A DNA stretch of 64,000 bases from the NCBI RefSeq assembly GCF_018860975.1, contig NZ_JAHKQI010000009.1, positions 186,001-250,000 on the forward strand, read 5' to 3'. This stretch comes from Lentibacter algarum. Its GTDB lineage: Bacteria > Pseudomonadota > Alphaproteobacteria > Rhodobacterales > Rhodobacteraceae. Positions 39,129-48,097 of this stretch are shown here, in pieces. Below the pieces are notes generated by a model. That model did not search any database, was not told where the DNA came from, and saw only the letters and a program-made list of their open reading frames with translations. Within the stretch, counting starts at the first letter, position 1. Every line of letters starts with the position of its first letter. The position numbers and the translations under genes are program-made.

Positions 39129-39527
39129 TTAGGAGTGTAAGGCACGGCGGCGTTCGGTCTTGGCCAGCAACACGAGGGCAGCGATCAGCAGCAGGCTTGC
39201 ATTGAAAGGGTGCAGCGCAAGCATGGTCGCCCCGCCTGTGGCCAGCGCAATCTGAACCCCGTAAAGCGCCAGAGCGGCCAAAGCCCACCATGCGAACCCG
39301 CGCAGATAACCATTGGCGCAGGCCATAATGGCCATGACAACGACCGGCACACCGGCCAAGCCGCCGACCATGCCGTGGATGGACCACGGCAGGCCCGCGA
39401 AGAGAGACTGTCCGGCGAGAAAGAACTGACCCGCGAGGGCGACGGGGAGCAATCGGGCTGACCACACAAACAGGGCGGGCGTGCCGCGCTCGAGAGCGAC
39501 GAGGGTATCGTGCGTGCTTGCGGTCAT
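39129..39527 (-). CDS. Small four-helix membrane protein, DUF6220-like
   Basis: The 132-residue protein has four hydrophobic segments (for example LLPVALAGQFFLAGQSLF and GLAGVPVVVMAIMACANGYL, plus two at the C-terminus ending with LIAALVLLAK). The pattern QFFLAG..F is what I associate with DUF6220. Its function is not known. Its start is just 3 bp after the stop of the oxidoreductase gene upstream, so the three minus-strand genes 40139-38667 form an operon. Confidence 0.6.
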   Translation of the reverse strand: MTASTHDTLVALERGTPALFVWSARLLPVALAGQFFLAGQSLFAGLPWSIHGMVGGLAGVPVVVMAIMACANGYLRGFAWWALAALALYGVQIALATGGATMLALHPFNASLLLIAALVLLAKTERRRALHS

Positions 39528-39530
39528 GGC

Positions 39531-40139
39531 TCAGACCTCTGCCGCTTTGGCAACCCGTGGGGTCGCGATGAACGCTTGAAGCGCACGGGTGTAGCTCTGG
39601 GCTGCGGCTGCCAATGCGGCCTCATCGAGCTTGTCCGCTGAAAACGTCAGATGTGGCGCATGCCACGGCAGGCCGCACCGATGCGCCATCGCTTTCAACG
39701 GGGTGAAAATTTCGTCGACCGAATAGTGATTTTGACCTGACCGCGTATAGGCTTCGGCTACGTTGCCAAGCGTCGCGGCCACCATCAACGGCGTCCCAGC
39801 AAGGCGCGCGCCCTCTTCTTGTGGAAAGACATAGTACATCCGCGTCAGCACGGCGTCTTGCCAAGCCTTCAAAATCGACGGCGTCGCATACCATTGCACA
39901 GGAAATTGTAGCACAATGCGGTCGGCTCCAAGCAACAATTGGGCATCGGCCTCGGCATCCGTGAACATGTCGATGTGCCCATCGGGATAGCGTGCCTGCA
40001 CATCGATCGCGGTCACGCCTTCAATGCCTTGCGCCGCACGAAACAAAGCCGCATTGGCGACAGATTTTTCAATATCGCGGTGGAACATAAGTAAGAGTGT
40101 CTTGGTCTTGGTCTTGGTCTTGGTCTTGGTCTTGGTCAT
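39531..40139 (-). CDS. NAD(P)H-dependent flavin oxidoreductase (MdaB/KefF-like) with Thr-Lys repeat head
   Basis: The 202-residue flavodoxin-fold protein has LLLMFHRDIEKSVANAALF at the start of the core, and VLQFPVQWYATPSILKAWQDAV, the signature of NAD(P)H quinone reductases and the Kef ancillary proteins. It ends with GLPWHAPHLTFSADKLDEA. The first 14 residues are Met followed by six Thr-Lys pairs and Thr, from a hexanucleotide repeat, and are not part of the family. Reduction of quinones or nitro compounds is likely. It is divergent from a LysR regulator and heads a three-gene operon with the DUF6220-like and RidA genes. Confidence 0.85.
   Translation of the reverse strand: MTKTKTKTKTKTKTLLLMFHRDIEKSVANAALFRAAQGIEGVTAIDVQARYPDGHIDMFTDAEADAQLLLGADRIVLQFPVQWYATPSILKAWQDAVLTRMYYVFPQEEGARLAGTPLMVAATLGNVAEAYTRSGQNHYSVDEIFTPLKAMAHRCGLPWHAPHLTFSADKLDEAALAAAAQSYTRALQAFIATPRVAKAAEV
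40101..40136 (-). repeat. Hexanucleotide repeat encoding (Thr-Lys)6
   Basis: Six units of ACCAAG on the minus strand follow the start codon of the NAD(P)H oxidoreductase gene. Unit number changes keep the frame. Confidence 0.95.
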
Positions 40140-40205
40140 AGTCTCAGTCCTTATGGGTTCGTTTGACCAAAACGTAGATCCGCCAAAGAAATAATTCCAA
40201 CTGAT

Positions 40206-40224
40206 ATAATATATAGTGTATTAT
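40206..40224. promoter_or_regulatory. Possible LysR operator in the oxidoreductase/LysR promoter
   Basis: ATAAT-N9-ATTAT is an inverted repeat in the divergent promoter, close to the regulator start. AT-rich palindromes arise by chance, so confidence is limited. Confidence 0.35.
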
Positions 40225-40231
40225 TGATTTC

Positions 40232-41128
40232 ATGAATTTAAGATCGATCGACTTGAACCTGCTCGTGGTGCTGGATGCGCTGTTGGACGAGGCCCATGTG
40301 AGCCGTGCGGCGCATCGGCTGAACCTCTCCCAACCCGCGGTTTCGAACGCGCTGCAAAGGTGTCGCGATCTGTTTGATGACCCGTTGCTCGAGCGCGGAC
40401 GTGGCGCAATGCGGCGGACCGCGCGGGCGGAAGCGCTGCGGGGGTCTCTTAAATCCATTCTAAGCGAGCTGAATGACCTTGTTGACCCGCCGGAAACCCC
40501 GTTGCACACCTTGCGCCAAACCGTGCGGCTGACGATGGCAGACGACCCGACATTTCTGATCGCGGGGCCGCTTCTAACGGCATTACAGTCCACCGCCCCG
40601 GGGGTGACCCCAATTTTCCAACCTTGGAACGGCAGCACGGCAGCGGCGCGTGATTTGCTGAGTGGCGAAACAGACATTGCCGTTTCGGTCTTTGGGCACC
40701 AGATCGAGGGCATCGAACAGATCACACTTTTTGAAGAGACATATGTTGTTGCGATGCGGCGCGATCATCCTGCTGCACAGGCGTTTGATCTGGATGCGTG
40801 GCTGGCATTCCCGCATGTCCTGATGTCCGGAACAGGAGAGGCGCAATCACCTTTGGATGCTCAACTGGCGGCGATAGGGCGATCGCGTCGTGTTGGTGCG
40901 GTTGTGCCCTCCTTCCAACTTGTCCCGTCGCTGTTGGCGCACACAGATCATATCGCGATGTTGCCCAAACACGGGTTCGATCAAAACGCGCATCCGCTTT
41001 TGACCAGCTTTGATCCGCCGATTGAGGTCAGCGGCTTCCCCTTGCATCTGGCCAGCCACACGCGCCAATCGAACAATCGCGGGGTCCAGCATGTGATTGC
41101 CGCGATCAGAGAGATTTTTCTCGTTTGA
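40232..41128 (+). CDS. LysR-family regulator (NodD-like) divergent from the oxidoreductase operon
   Basis: The protein has 298 residues. The N-terminus MNLRSIDLNLLVVLDALLDE, helix-turn-helix HVSRAAHRLNLSQPAVSNAL and recognition helix RDLFDDPLLERGRGAM are typical of the NodD/NahR/LinR branch, which usually senses aromatic compounds. The effector domain begins TVRLTMADDPTFLIAGPLL. It probably activates the divergent oxidoreductase/DUF6220/RidA operon, which would fit an aromatic- or quinone-stress response, but the inducer is unknown. Confidence 0.9.
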   Translation: MNLRSIDLNLLVVLDALLDEAHVSRAAHRLNLSQPAVSNALQRCRDLFDDPLLERGRGAMRRTARAEALRGSLKSILSELNDLVDPPETPLHTLRQTVRLTMADDPTFLIAGPLLTALQSTAPGVTPIFQPWNGSTAAARDLLSGETDIAVSVFGHQIEGIEQITLFEETYVVAMRRDHPAAQAFDLDAWLAFPHVLMSGTGEAQSPLDAQLAAIGRSRRVGAVVPSFQLVPSLLAHTDHIAMLPKHGFDQNAHPLLTSFDPPIEVSGFPLHLASHTRQSNNRGVQHVIAAIREIFLV

Positions 41129-41290
41129 AACCAAGGTCGGTCTGAATGTCCATAACGGTCGTTCTCTTGCCCTGCTACGCCCCGAGGGCGTTCGAGCTCC
41201 AAAATTGCAAGTTAGCTGTCGATAAGTGGCAAATCGACGTCAACAAGTGTCACCTTAGGTGTCATTTCACACTCGCATGCGTCGTGAACT

Positions 41291-43552
41291 TTAGCCGCAC
41301 TTGCTGTGCCCACAACTGGCACAGGTCATACAGCCCTCAACCATCCGCATGTCAAACTGTCCGCAAGAGGGGCACGATTTGCCCCGTGGTGCATCAAGGT
41401 TAACGACATCCGCTGTTGGATCAACTTTGAGCCCCATGCCTTCACCTTCGATGAAACCGGTGGCAATCATGTGTTGCTCGATCACGCCGCCTATCGCCGC
41501 GAGAATCGAAGGAATGTATTTTCCGCCCATCCAGGCACCGCCGCGCGGATCAAACACCGCCTTGAGCTCCTCGACCACAAAACTCACGTCCCCGCCGCGC
41601 CTAAACACCGCCGAGATCATCCGCGTGAGCGCAACTGTCCAGGCAAAATGCTCCATGTTTTTGGAGTTTATGAACACCTCAAAGGGGCGTCTGTGCCCGC
41701 CGACGATCACGTCATTCACTGTCAGATAAATCGCATGCTCGCTGTCGGGCCATTTGAGCTTATAGGTGTTGCCCTCAAGCGCGTTGGGGCGGTCAAGTGG
41801 TTCTGACATATAGATAACTTCGGCGCCTGTGTCGGCTTCGGCGGCGACTTCGCTGCTTTCTGACACACTCAACACCGAGCCGGTGATGTCGTTCGGGCGG
41901 TAGGTTGTGCAGCCTTTGCAGCCGGTATCCCATGCCTCCATATAGACTTCCTTGAAAGCCTCAAAGCTGATGTCTTCCGGGCAATTGATGGTCTTGGAGA
42001 TCGAGCTATCAACCCATTTTTGCGCCGCCGATTGCATCTTGACGTGTTCGAGTGGGGCAAGTGTTTGCGCGTCGACAAAGTGATCTGGCAAGGGGGCATC
42101 GCCGAATTTTTCACGCCAGAGAGCGACTGCATAATCAACGACTTCCTCCTCGGTGCGCGAGCCGTCTTTCTGCAGGACTTTGCGGTTGTAGGCGTAGGCA
42201 AACACCGGTTCGATCCCGGAGCTGACGTTGCCAGCGTAAAGGCTGATCGTTCCGGTCGGGGCGATCGAGGTCAACAACGCGTTGCGAATACCGTGTTCTG
42301 CAATTTCGCTGCGCACATCCTCGTCCATCGCTTGCAGTGAACCGCTGGCGAGAAATGCGTCAGCCTCAAACAGCGGAAACGCGCCCTTCTCGCGCGCCAA
42401 ATGCGCCGAGGCCCGATACGCGGCGCGGGCGATCGCGTGCAGCCAATGCTCGGTTTGACGCGCCGCCTCGTCGGAGCCATAGCGCAAGCCAACCATGAGC
42501 AAAGCATCTGCAAGCCCCGTCACACCAAGGCCGATACGCCGTTTTGCCGCCGCTTCTTGCGCTTGTGCCTCAAGCGGGAATTGCGAGGCATCGACGGTGT
42601 TATCCATCATCCGCACGGCTGTCGCGACAAGCGCTTCAAGTTCGGCCACATCCAAAGTTGCCGCATCTTCGAACGGGTCCTTGATAAGCCGGGCAAGGTT
42701 AACAGAACCTAAAAGGCACGCACCGTAGGGCGGCAAAGGCTGCTCGCCGCAGGGGTTTGTTGCCGCAATTTGTTCGCAATAGTTGAGGTTGTTCATCTGG
42801 TTGATCCGGTCGATGAAAATCACCCCCGGCTCGGCAAAATCATAGGTAGACTGCATGATCTTATCCCAAAGGTCACGCGCCTGAATTGTGCTGTAGGTCT
42901 TGTCATTGAATTTCAGATCCCAGCTCTTGCCAGCTTTCACCGCTTCCATAAACGGGTCGGTGACCAGAACCGACATGTTGAACATCCGCAAGCGAGCGGG
43001 GTCTGACTTGGCGGTAATAAAGTCAATAATATCAGGGTGATCGCAACGCATTGTTGCCATCATTGCACCGCGACGCGAGCCCGCTGACATGATCGTGCGG
43101 CACATTGCGTCCCACACATCCATAAAACTTAGTGGCCCTGAGGCATCGGCGGCGACGCCGGAAACGCCTGCGCCCTTGGGGCGGATTGTCGAGAAATCAT
43201 AGCCGATGCCTCCGCCTTGCTGCATGGTTAATGCGGCCTCGCGGAGCATGTCAAAAATGCCACCCATACTGTCGGGGATCGTGCCCATGACGAAGCAATT
43301 GAACAGTGTTACCGCACGGCCTGTTCCGGCGCCTGCTGTTATCCGTCCAGCGGGCAGAAACTTGAAGTCTTCCAAGGCGTTGTAGAAGGTTTTCTCCCAT
43401 TTAGGAGCATCCGTTTCAACGCTTGCCAAGGCCTTGGCAATACGTTTCCAGCTGTCTTCGACGGTGGCGTCGATCGCGGTGCCATCGGCCTCCTTGAAAC
43501 GGTATTTCATATCCCAAATCTGCTCGGCGATTGGTGCAGAAAAACGGCTCAT
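41291..43552 (-). CDS. nrdJ: Class II (adenosylcobalamin-dependent) ribonucleotide reductase
   Basis: NrdJ makes deoxyribonucleotides using adenosylcobalamin and needs no oxygen. The 753-residue chain starts at ATG 43552 after AGGAGC; an upstream extension is rejected. It shows FLPAGRITAGAGT, the catalytic-loop sequence NPCGEQPLPPYGACLLG with its Cys near residue 268, the substrate-binding region TAPTGTISLYAGNVSSG-like (SIAPTGTISLYAGN), and CxxC pairs at the C-terminus (CPSCGQ and CASCGHSKCG) that reload the active site. Length agrees with the bacterial single-chain form. No cobalamin riboswitch was recognised upstream. Confidence 0.97.
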   Translation of the reverse strand: MSRFSAPIAEQIWDMKYRFKEADGTAIDATVEDSWKRIAKALASVETDAPKWEKTFYNALEDFKFLPAGRITAGAGTGRAVTLFNCFVMGTIPDSMGGIFDMLREAALTMQQGGGIGYDFSTIRPKGAGVSGVAADASGPLSFMDVWDAMCRTIMSAGSRRGAMMATMRCDHPDIIDFITAKSDPARLRMFNMSVLVTDPFMEAVKAGKSWDLKFNDKTYSTIQARDLWDKIMQSTYDFAEPGVIFIDRINQMNNLNYCEQIAATNPCGEQPLPPYGACLLGSVNLARLIKDPFEDAATLDVAELEALVATAVRMMDNTVDASQFPLEAQAQEAAAKRRIGLGVTGLADALLMVGLRYGSDEAARQTEHWLHAIARAAYRASAHLAREKGAFPLFEADAFLASGSLQAMDEDVRSEIAEHGIRNALLTSIAPTGTISLYAGNVSSGIEPVFAYAYNRKVLQKDGSRTEEEVVDYAVALWREKFGDAPLPDHFVDAQTLAPLEHVKMQSAAQKWVDSSISKTINCPEDISFEAFKEVYMEAWDTGCKGCTTYRPNDITGSVLSVSESSEVAAEADTGAEVIYMSEPLDRPNALEGNTYKLKWPDSEHAIYLTVNDVIVGGHRRPFEVFINSKNMEHFAWTVALTRMISAVFRRGGDVSFVVEELKAVFDPRGGAWMGGKYIPSILAAIGGVIEQHMIATGFIEGEGMGLKVDPTADVVNLDAPRGKSCPSCGQFDMRMVEGCMTCASCGHSKCG

Positions 43553-43607
43553 AGACTGGCTCCTAGACGGGCGGGTTGGCAAGGCTTTAAGTGATACATG
43601 AGAAGCG

Positions 43608-43635
43608 GGTCAATCTTCAATGGTCAATCTTCAAT
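43608..43635. repeat. Direct repeat of 14 bp in the nrdJ upstream region
   Basis: GGTCAATCTTCAAT occurs twice end to end, then GGT again, 56-83 bp upstream of the nrdJ start. It is probably a local duplication; regulatory meaning is unknown. Confidence 0.9.
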
Positions 43636-43683
43636 GGTAGAATCATGCTGCGAGTCATATTGTACCACATATAGAGGACATTG

Positions 43684-44115
43684 ATGACAAGCATGATACA
43701 TCTTGTGAAATTAAGCGTCGGAACGGACACTCCTGAAACGCTTGAAGCGTGGCAGAAGAGCCGTGCTGCACTGCACCCAGAGCGCTTGCCGCAGCATGTG
43801 ACTCGCATGTGGCCCAAGCGCGAGGACGAGCTCCTCGCAGGAGGCAGCATTTACTGGGTGATCAAGGGCTCGATCCAGTGTCGACAAAGGATCGTTCGGC
43901 TTGATGAGGTGATCGGGGAAGACGGGATCAGACGCTGTGCTATCGTGCTTGATCGCGAGGTTATACGGACCACAAACGCTGTCAAACGCCCCTTCCAAGG
44001 CTGGCGCTACCTGACCGCAGAAGACGCGCCCAAAGACCTTGCCAAGGGGCGTGAAAACGATGATGCGATCCCGGCGGATCTGGCTGGCAAGCTGGCGGAA
44101 ATCGGAGTGTTGTAA
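43684..44115 (+). CDS. DUF1489 family protein
   Basis: The 143-residue protein matches the alphaproteobacterial DUF1489 family: MIHLVKLSVGTDTPETLEAW, PQHVTRMWPKREDELL, GGSIYWVIKGSIQCRQRI and VKRPFQGWRYLTAEDAPKDL. No enzymatic function has been established for it. It is divergent from nrdJ; ATG 43684 is preceded by AGAGGAC, and a TTG one codon before is possible. The gene often sits next to conserved housekeeping genes, as it does here. Confidence 0.88.
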   Translation: MTSMIHLVKLSVGTDTPETLEAWQKSRAALHPERLPQHVTRMWPKREDELLAGGSIYWVIKGSIQCRQRIVRLDEVIGEDGIRRCAIVLDREVIRTTNAVKRPFQGWRYLTAEDAPKDLAKGRENDDAIPADLAGKLAEIGVL

Positions 44116-44172
44116 CCGAGCTGCGAACGCTATGGTTAACGCGCATTTCCGGCTAGAAAACCGCTGCACAAC

Positions 44173-44208
44173 CCGTACATACCACAGTGCATATACCAGT
44201 GCATAATG
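44173..44208 (-). repeat. Three abutting 12-bp direct repeats (copy B)
   Basis: On the minus strand the units are CATTATGCACTG (44197-44208), GTATATGCACTG (44185-44196) and TGGTATGTACGG (44173-44184). The first is identical to the first unit of copy A. A looser relative, GTTTGCACTG, lies at 44237-44246. Confidence 0.85.
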
Positions 44209-44320
44209 CGTGCTGACAGTTTTGACGCGCGCCCTGCAGTGCAAACTGGTTAACAGAGCTCGAAAAGTGTTAATGTTGCGAATGACTCGCAATTCTGCCG
44301 CGCCACCCCATATAGAGCGT

Positions 44321-44839
44321 ATGGACAGACGAAACTTCTTACGATCCGCCGCCGCAGCCGGGCTTGTGCCTTTGCTGCCCGCCCTCCCCTCGGCCAGTGC
44401 CGCCGCGACGGTCGCAGCACCTGTGGTCAATGATTTCATGTATGGCATGGCCGCGTTCAATGCGCGGCTCCGCGGAGTTAGCTCTCCGGCAAAAATCGCG
44501 CGCGATCTCGGGATCACCAAGGACGCCGCGAGTGTTATGCAGAACCGTTTGGTCCAAGACGGGCTGGTTGGCCTACCTAATGCGACAGGGCTTGCCCGCA
44601 CCACCGAGCCATTTGCGCAATCTATCGAAGCACGACGGCGCACGGCGGAGCGACTGAAGGATATCGCGAAAGACAAGTTCGAGCGAATTCTGGAAACGCA
44701 GCCCGAGGCTGAAGTTAGAGCTGAAGGTGATGCAGAAGACTCGTCATCGCCTCACGCTCGGCCTCATCCAGATCAGGATTGCGCGCCCGAAACAGCGTTG
44801 CTTCCGAACGCAGAACCGGACCATCTGACAGAATCTTGA
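44321..44839 (+). CDS. Exported protein with Tat-like signal and helix-turn-helix-like segment
   Basis: The protein has 172 residues from ATG 44321. It starts MDRRNFLRSAAAAGLVPLLP, a twin-arginine-type signal ending near ASA-A at about residue 29. Residues 35-90 (SPAKIARDLGITKDAASVMQ, then NRLVQDGLVGL) read like a winged helix-turn-helix of MarR/ArsR style. I recall similar short Tat proteins in Roseobacters but know no function. The last 41 codons (after QPEAEV) run antisense into hisG, and the composition there looks like shadow coding, so an ancestral stop may have been lost. The 12-bp repeats (copy B) lie 113 bp upstream. Confidence 0.6.
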   Translation: MDRRNFLRSAAAAGLVPLLPALPSASAAATVAAPVVNDFMYGMAAFNARLRGVSSPAKIARDLGITKDAASVMQNRLVQDGLVGLPNATGLARTTEPFAQSIEARRRTAERLKDIAKDKFERILETQPEAEVRAEGDAEDSSSPHARPHPDQDCAPETALLPNAEPDHLTES

Positions 44840-45407
44840 GATGATTGGCGCGCAGGGTGTCGCCCGTTGAGGTGATGTCTGCAACGGCTTCGGCTGTCTC
44901 GTTTTTGACGGTGCCTTCTGTCGCGCCCTGGCTGTCGACAAGCTGATAATCAGCCACACCGTGGTCGCGCAGATAGTCACGCACAAGGCGGTGATACTTG
45001 GTGGCAATGCGCATCCGGAAGCCGTGTTGGGTGCGAAAGGCGGCGGCGGCGGCGTCAAGGTCATCAAGTGTGTCAACATCAACCCAAGCCTGCGGCACAG
45101 CAACGATCAGATCGGCAAAGCCAAAACCGAGCGGGGCGAGTTCTTCAACCCGTTGTTCCCACTGGCCGAGTTTTTCGCGGATCAAGTCGGTTCCGGTGAC
45201 TCCAAGGTGAATGCGCCCTGCCGCCAGTTCGCGCGGGATTTCACCAGCAGAGAGCAACACCAGCTCGATGCCATCGACACCCTCAACCAAACCAGCATAC
45301 TCGCGGTCAGACCCCGAGCGCGATAGAACAATACCCCGCGCTGCGAACCACTCGAACGTCTTTTCCATCAGGCGGCCCTTTGAGGGCACTCCGAGCTTGA
45401 GCGTCAT
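44715..45407 (-). CDS. hisG: ATP phosphoribosyltransferase, short form
   Basis: HisG joins ATP and PRPP, the first step of histidine synthesis. At 230 residues this is the short form, which lacks the C-terminal regulatory domain and needs HisZ. It shows LGVPSKGRLMEKTFEWF, LGVTGTDLIREKLGQW, and the PRPP loop ATKYHRLVRDYLR...DITSTGDTLRANHLKIL. Its start overlaps the hisZ stop by 4 bp. A plus-strand gene overlaps its 3' 125 bp. Confidence 0.97.
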   Translation of the reverse strand: MTLKLGVPSKGRLMEKTFEWFAARGIVLSRSGSDREYAGLVEGVDGIELVLLSAGEIPRELAAGRIHLGVTGTDLIREKLGQWEQRVEELAPLGFGFADLIVAVPQAWVDVDTLDDLDAAAAAFRTQHGFRMRIATKYHRLVRDYLRDHGVADYQLVDSQGATEGTVKNETAEAVADITSTGDTLRANHLKILSDGPVLRSEATLFRARNPDLDEAEREAMTSLLHHLQL

Positions 45408-46492
45408 GCTGTTCCCCCCTTGAGCATCATCATCAGACCGGGGCGAACGACGCCACCTACAGCGGGAATTTCTTCGCCATTGCCCAGTTGCCGCGTCAGC
45501 GCGTCATAGCGCCCGCCGCTGGCGACAGGGGGGAGGTCGGCGCGCTCCTGGGCGTAAAAGCCAAAGACGAAACCATCGTAATATTCCATCGAGGCGCGGC
45601 CATAACTGGCTTCAAACTGCAGGTTTGCCACATCAACGCCACGGGCTTGCAGGGCTGCGGCGCGGCGGCCCAAGCGCTCGACTGCGGCGGCGATGCTTGG
45701 CATGTCGACAGCGATGTCGCGCAGGTGCTCAAGCGCATGTGGCAGGGCTTCGCTGACCGAGAGGATCGCGTCCATCAGCTGCACTTCATTGTCAGAGAGC
45801 GGCGCTGCTTTGGCGTCTTCACGCAGGGTGTTGATGCGGGTTTCAACCTCGGCTTTGCTGCGCAGGCCAATGTTCGGGCCAGCCTCTGCGAACGGGTCAT
45901 CGGCGGCAAGCAATGCTGCACGAGAGGCCGGAACGTCAGCGCGGCCAGAGTAACGCTCTATCAACGCGCGAAAACGGCGTGGGCGCCAGATGTGACGCAA
46001 AAGCGCAGCCTTGCGGGCTTCGGTTGTTTGCAGACCTTCAACTGCGGCCATGAGAATACCGATATCACCCGTTGCAGCACGCAGCGGCAGGCCGCGCAGC
46101 ACCGATGAGATCAGCGCAAACACTTCGGCTTCGGCCTCTTCGGGTGCGCCGCGCTCGAACACTTCGTAGCCGACTTGCAGGTATTCACTGGCGCGGTTGC
46201 TATCGTCTTCCTGCCGGCGGAACACTTCGCCTGCGTAGGTATAACGAGCCGGTTCTGCACCATGAGCCATGTGCATTTGCACCACCGGAAGCGTAAAATC
46301 GGGCCGCAGCATTTGCTCGCCTTTGAGGGCGTCTGAGGTGACATAGGCCCGCGCGCGGATGTCTTCTCCGTAGAGATCAAGCAAGGTTTCGGCGTCTTGC
46401 AGAACCGGCGTGTCGATGACCTGCGCACCCGCCACTTCAAAGAGGGCACGCACGCGCGCGGCTTCGGCACGTTTGGCGAGACGGTTGGGCAT
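45404..46492 (-). CDS. hisZ: ATP phosphoribosyltransferase regulatory subunit
   Basis: HisZ is a class II tRNA-synthetase-like protein without catalytic activity that activates and gives histidine feedback control to short HisG. The 362-residue sequence has the synthetase fold landmarks ARAYVTSDALKGEQMLRPDF, the motif-2-like RYTYAGEVFRRQEDD, and GGRYDALTRQLGNGEEIPAVG near the end. The full HisS anticodon domain is missing, as expected. Gene ends overlap hisG and hisS by a few bases, giving the order hisS-hisZ-hisG. Confidence 0.96.
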   Translation of the reverse strand: MPNRLAKRAEAARVRALFEVAGAQVIDTPVLQDAETLLDLYGEDIRARAYVTSDALKGEQMLRPDFTLPVVQMHMAHGAEPARYTYAGEVFRRQEDDSNRASEYLQVGYEVFERGAPEEAEAEVFALISSVLRGLPLRAATGDIGILMAAVEGLQTTEARKAALLRHIWRPRRFRALIERYSGRADVPASRAALLAADDPFAEAGPNIGLRSKAEVETRINTLREDAKAAPLSDNEVQLMDAILSVSEALPHALEHLRDIAVDMPSIAAAVERLGRRAAALQARGVDVANLQFEASYGRASMEYYDGFVFGFYAQERADLPPVASGGRYDALTRQLGNGEEIPAVGGVVRPGLMMMLKGGTA

Positions 46493-47976
46493 TAGTCCTG
46501 CTCTTCCAGTATGCTTTTCACCTTGGCGACAAGTTCGCTGCGCGGCACTTCAAACTGGCTCGGGCGGGCTTTCCACTCTTCAAGGGTGGCGTTTTCAGCG
46601 ATCTTGGCTCCGAGGACGAGGTCTTTGATTTGCACAAGGCCTTTATCAAATTCGTCACTTCCGGCGATCACCGCAACAGGGCTTGCGCGCTTGTCGGCAT
46701 ACTTGAGCTGGTTGCCGAAGTTCTTGGGATTGCCAAGGTAAACTTCAGCGCGGATGCCAGCTTGGCGCAGTTCGGCGACCATTGTCTGGTAGTCGGCCAT
46801 GCGTGCCTTATCCATCACGGTGACAACAACAGGGCCTTGAGCTTCGCTGCTCAGGCGGCCTTTTTCGCGCAGGGCTGCGAGCAGGCGATCAACACCGATG
46901 CTGACGCCGGTTGCAGGCACTTCCTGCCCAGTAAAGCGCTTGACCAAGTCGTCGTAGCGCCCGCCGCCCGCGACCGAGCCGAACTGACGTTTGCGGCCCT
47001 TTTCATCGAGGATTTCAAAGGTGAGCTCGGCTTCATAGACGGGGCCGGTGTAGTAGCCAAGGCCGCGCACAACGGACGGGTCGATGACGATGCGGTCAGC
47101 GCCGTAGCTTTGGGCGGCTAGGAGATTGGCAATTTCAGCGAGTTCGTCGATGCCCTCTGTGCCGACTGTGCTCTCGCCGACAGCCGCGCGCAGGTTGGTG
47201 AGTGTCTCATCGTTGCTCGCGCCTTTGGAGGTCAGAAAAGCGACCACGGGCTCGGATTGCTCGTCGGTCAGGCCGACACCGTCGATGTAGGCGCCGGATG
47301 CGTCCAGCCGCCCCTTGCCGAGCAGCTCGCGCACGCCTGCTTCACCGACTTTGTCGAACTTGTCGATGGTGCGAAGCACATTGGCTTGCTGGGCCTCGTC
47401 AGTCACCCCCATCGCTTCAAGCACACCGTTGAGAACCTTACGGTTGTTGATGCGCACGATGTAGTCGCCGCGCGGGATGCCGACCTTTTCCAGCGTGTCT
47501 GACAGCATGGCGCAGATCTCGGCGTCGGCGGCGACAGAGGCCGTGCCGACTGTGTCAGCGTCACACTGGTAAAACTGGCGGAAGCGGCCCGGGCCGGGCT
47601 TTTCGTTGCGCCAGACGGGGCCCATTGTGTAGCGGCGGTAGGGTGTCGGCAGATCGTTGCGGTGCTGGGCGTAAACGCGGGCCAAAGGCGCTGTCAGGTC
47701 ATAGCGTAAAGCGAGCCAGTCGCCGTTTCCGTCTTCCTCAAACTCCTGCCAAGCGAAGACGCCTTCATTGGGGCGGTCAACGTCAGGAAGGAACTTGCCG
47801 AGCGATTCCACAGTTTCAACAGCCGAGCTTTCAAGCGCGTCAAAGCCGTATTGGTGATAAACACCGGTGATCAGCCGCAGCATCTCTGCGCGCTCGCTGA
47901 CTTCAACACCGAAATAGTCACGGAACCCCTTGGGCGTTTGGGCCTTGGGGCGCGGGGCTTTTTTCTGCTTGGCCAT
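46492..47976 (-). CDS. hisS: Histidyl-tRNA synthetase
   Basis: The 494-residue class II enzyme charges tRNA-His. It has [20 protein letters not shown] at the N-terminus, motif 2 [20 protein letters not shown] with [10 protein letters not shown], the histidine motifs [16 protein letters not shown] and [15 protein letters not shown], and an anticodon-binding domain at the C-terminus ending with [13 protein letters not shown] lysine- and proline-rich tip precedes residue 15. Size is slightly above the bacterial norm. It leads the his cluster. Confidence 0.98.
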   Translation of the reverse strand: MAKQKKAPRPKAQTPKGFRDYFGVEVSERAEMLRLITGVYHQYGFDALESSAVETVESLGKFLPDVDRPNEGVFAWQEFEEDGNGDWLALRYDLTAPLARVYAQHRNDLPTPYRRYTMGPVWRNEKPGPGRFRQFYQCDADTVGTASVAADAEICAMLSDTLEKVGIPRGDYIVRINNRKVLNGVLEAMGVTDEAQQANVLRTIDKFDKVGEAGVRELLGKGRLDASGAYIDGVGLTDEQSEPVVAFLTSKGASNDETLTNLRAAVGESTVGTEGIDELAEIANLLAAQSYGADRIVIDPSVVRGLGYYTGPVYEAELTFEILDEKGRKRQFGSVAGGGRYDDLVKRFTGQEVPATGVSIGVDRLLAALREKGRLSSEAQGPVVVTVMDKARMADYQTMVAELRQAGIRAEVYLGNPKNFGNQLKYADKRASPVAVIAGSDEFDKGLVQIKDLVLGAKIAENATLEEWKARPSQFEVPRSELVAKVKSILEEQD

Positions 47977-48097
47977 GGGCTTGTCCTTGCCTTTGATCTT
48001 GCCTTGAACACTTGCGCTTGGCTCTAACTGACTACGGCCAAAGGAGCAAGGCGGCAGCGCCTTGATAAGCGGGCAAGAAAGCGGCTATGAGAGGGCC

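Noticed and set aside
43661-43680. Possible NrdR box upstream of nrdJ (CCACATATAGAGG)
   Set aside because: Only partly like the consensus, no second box at the expected spacing, and it overlaps the DUF1489 ribosome site.
43553-43683. Cobalamin riboswitch before nrdJ
   Set aside because: The region is too short and no B12-box-like sequence was recognised.
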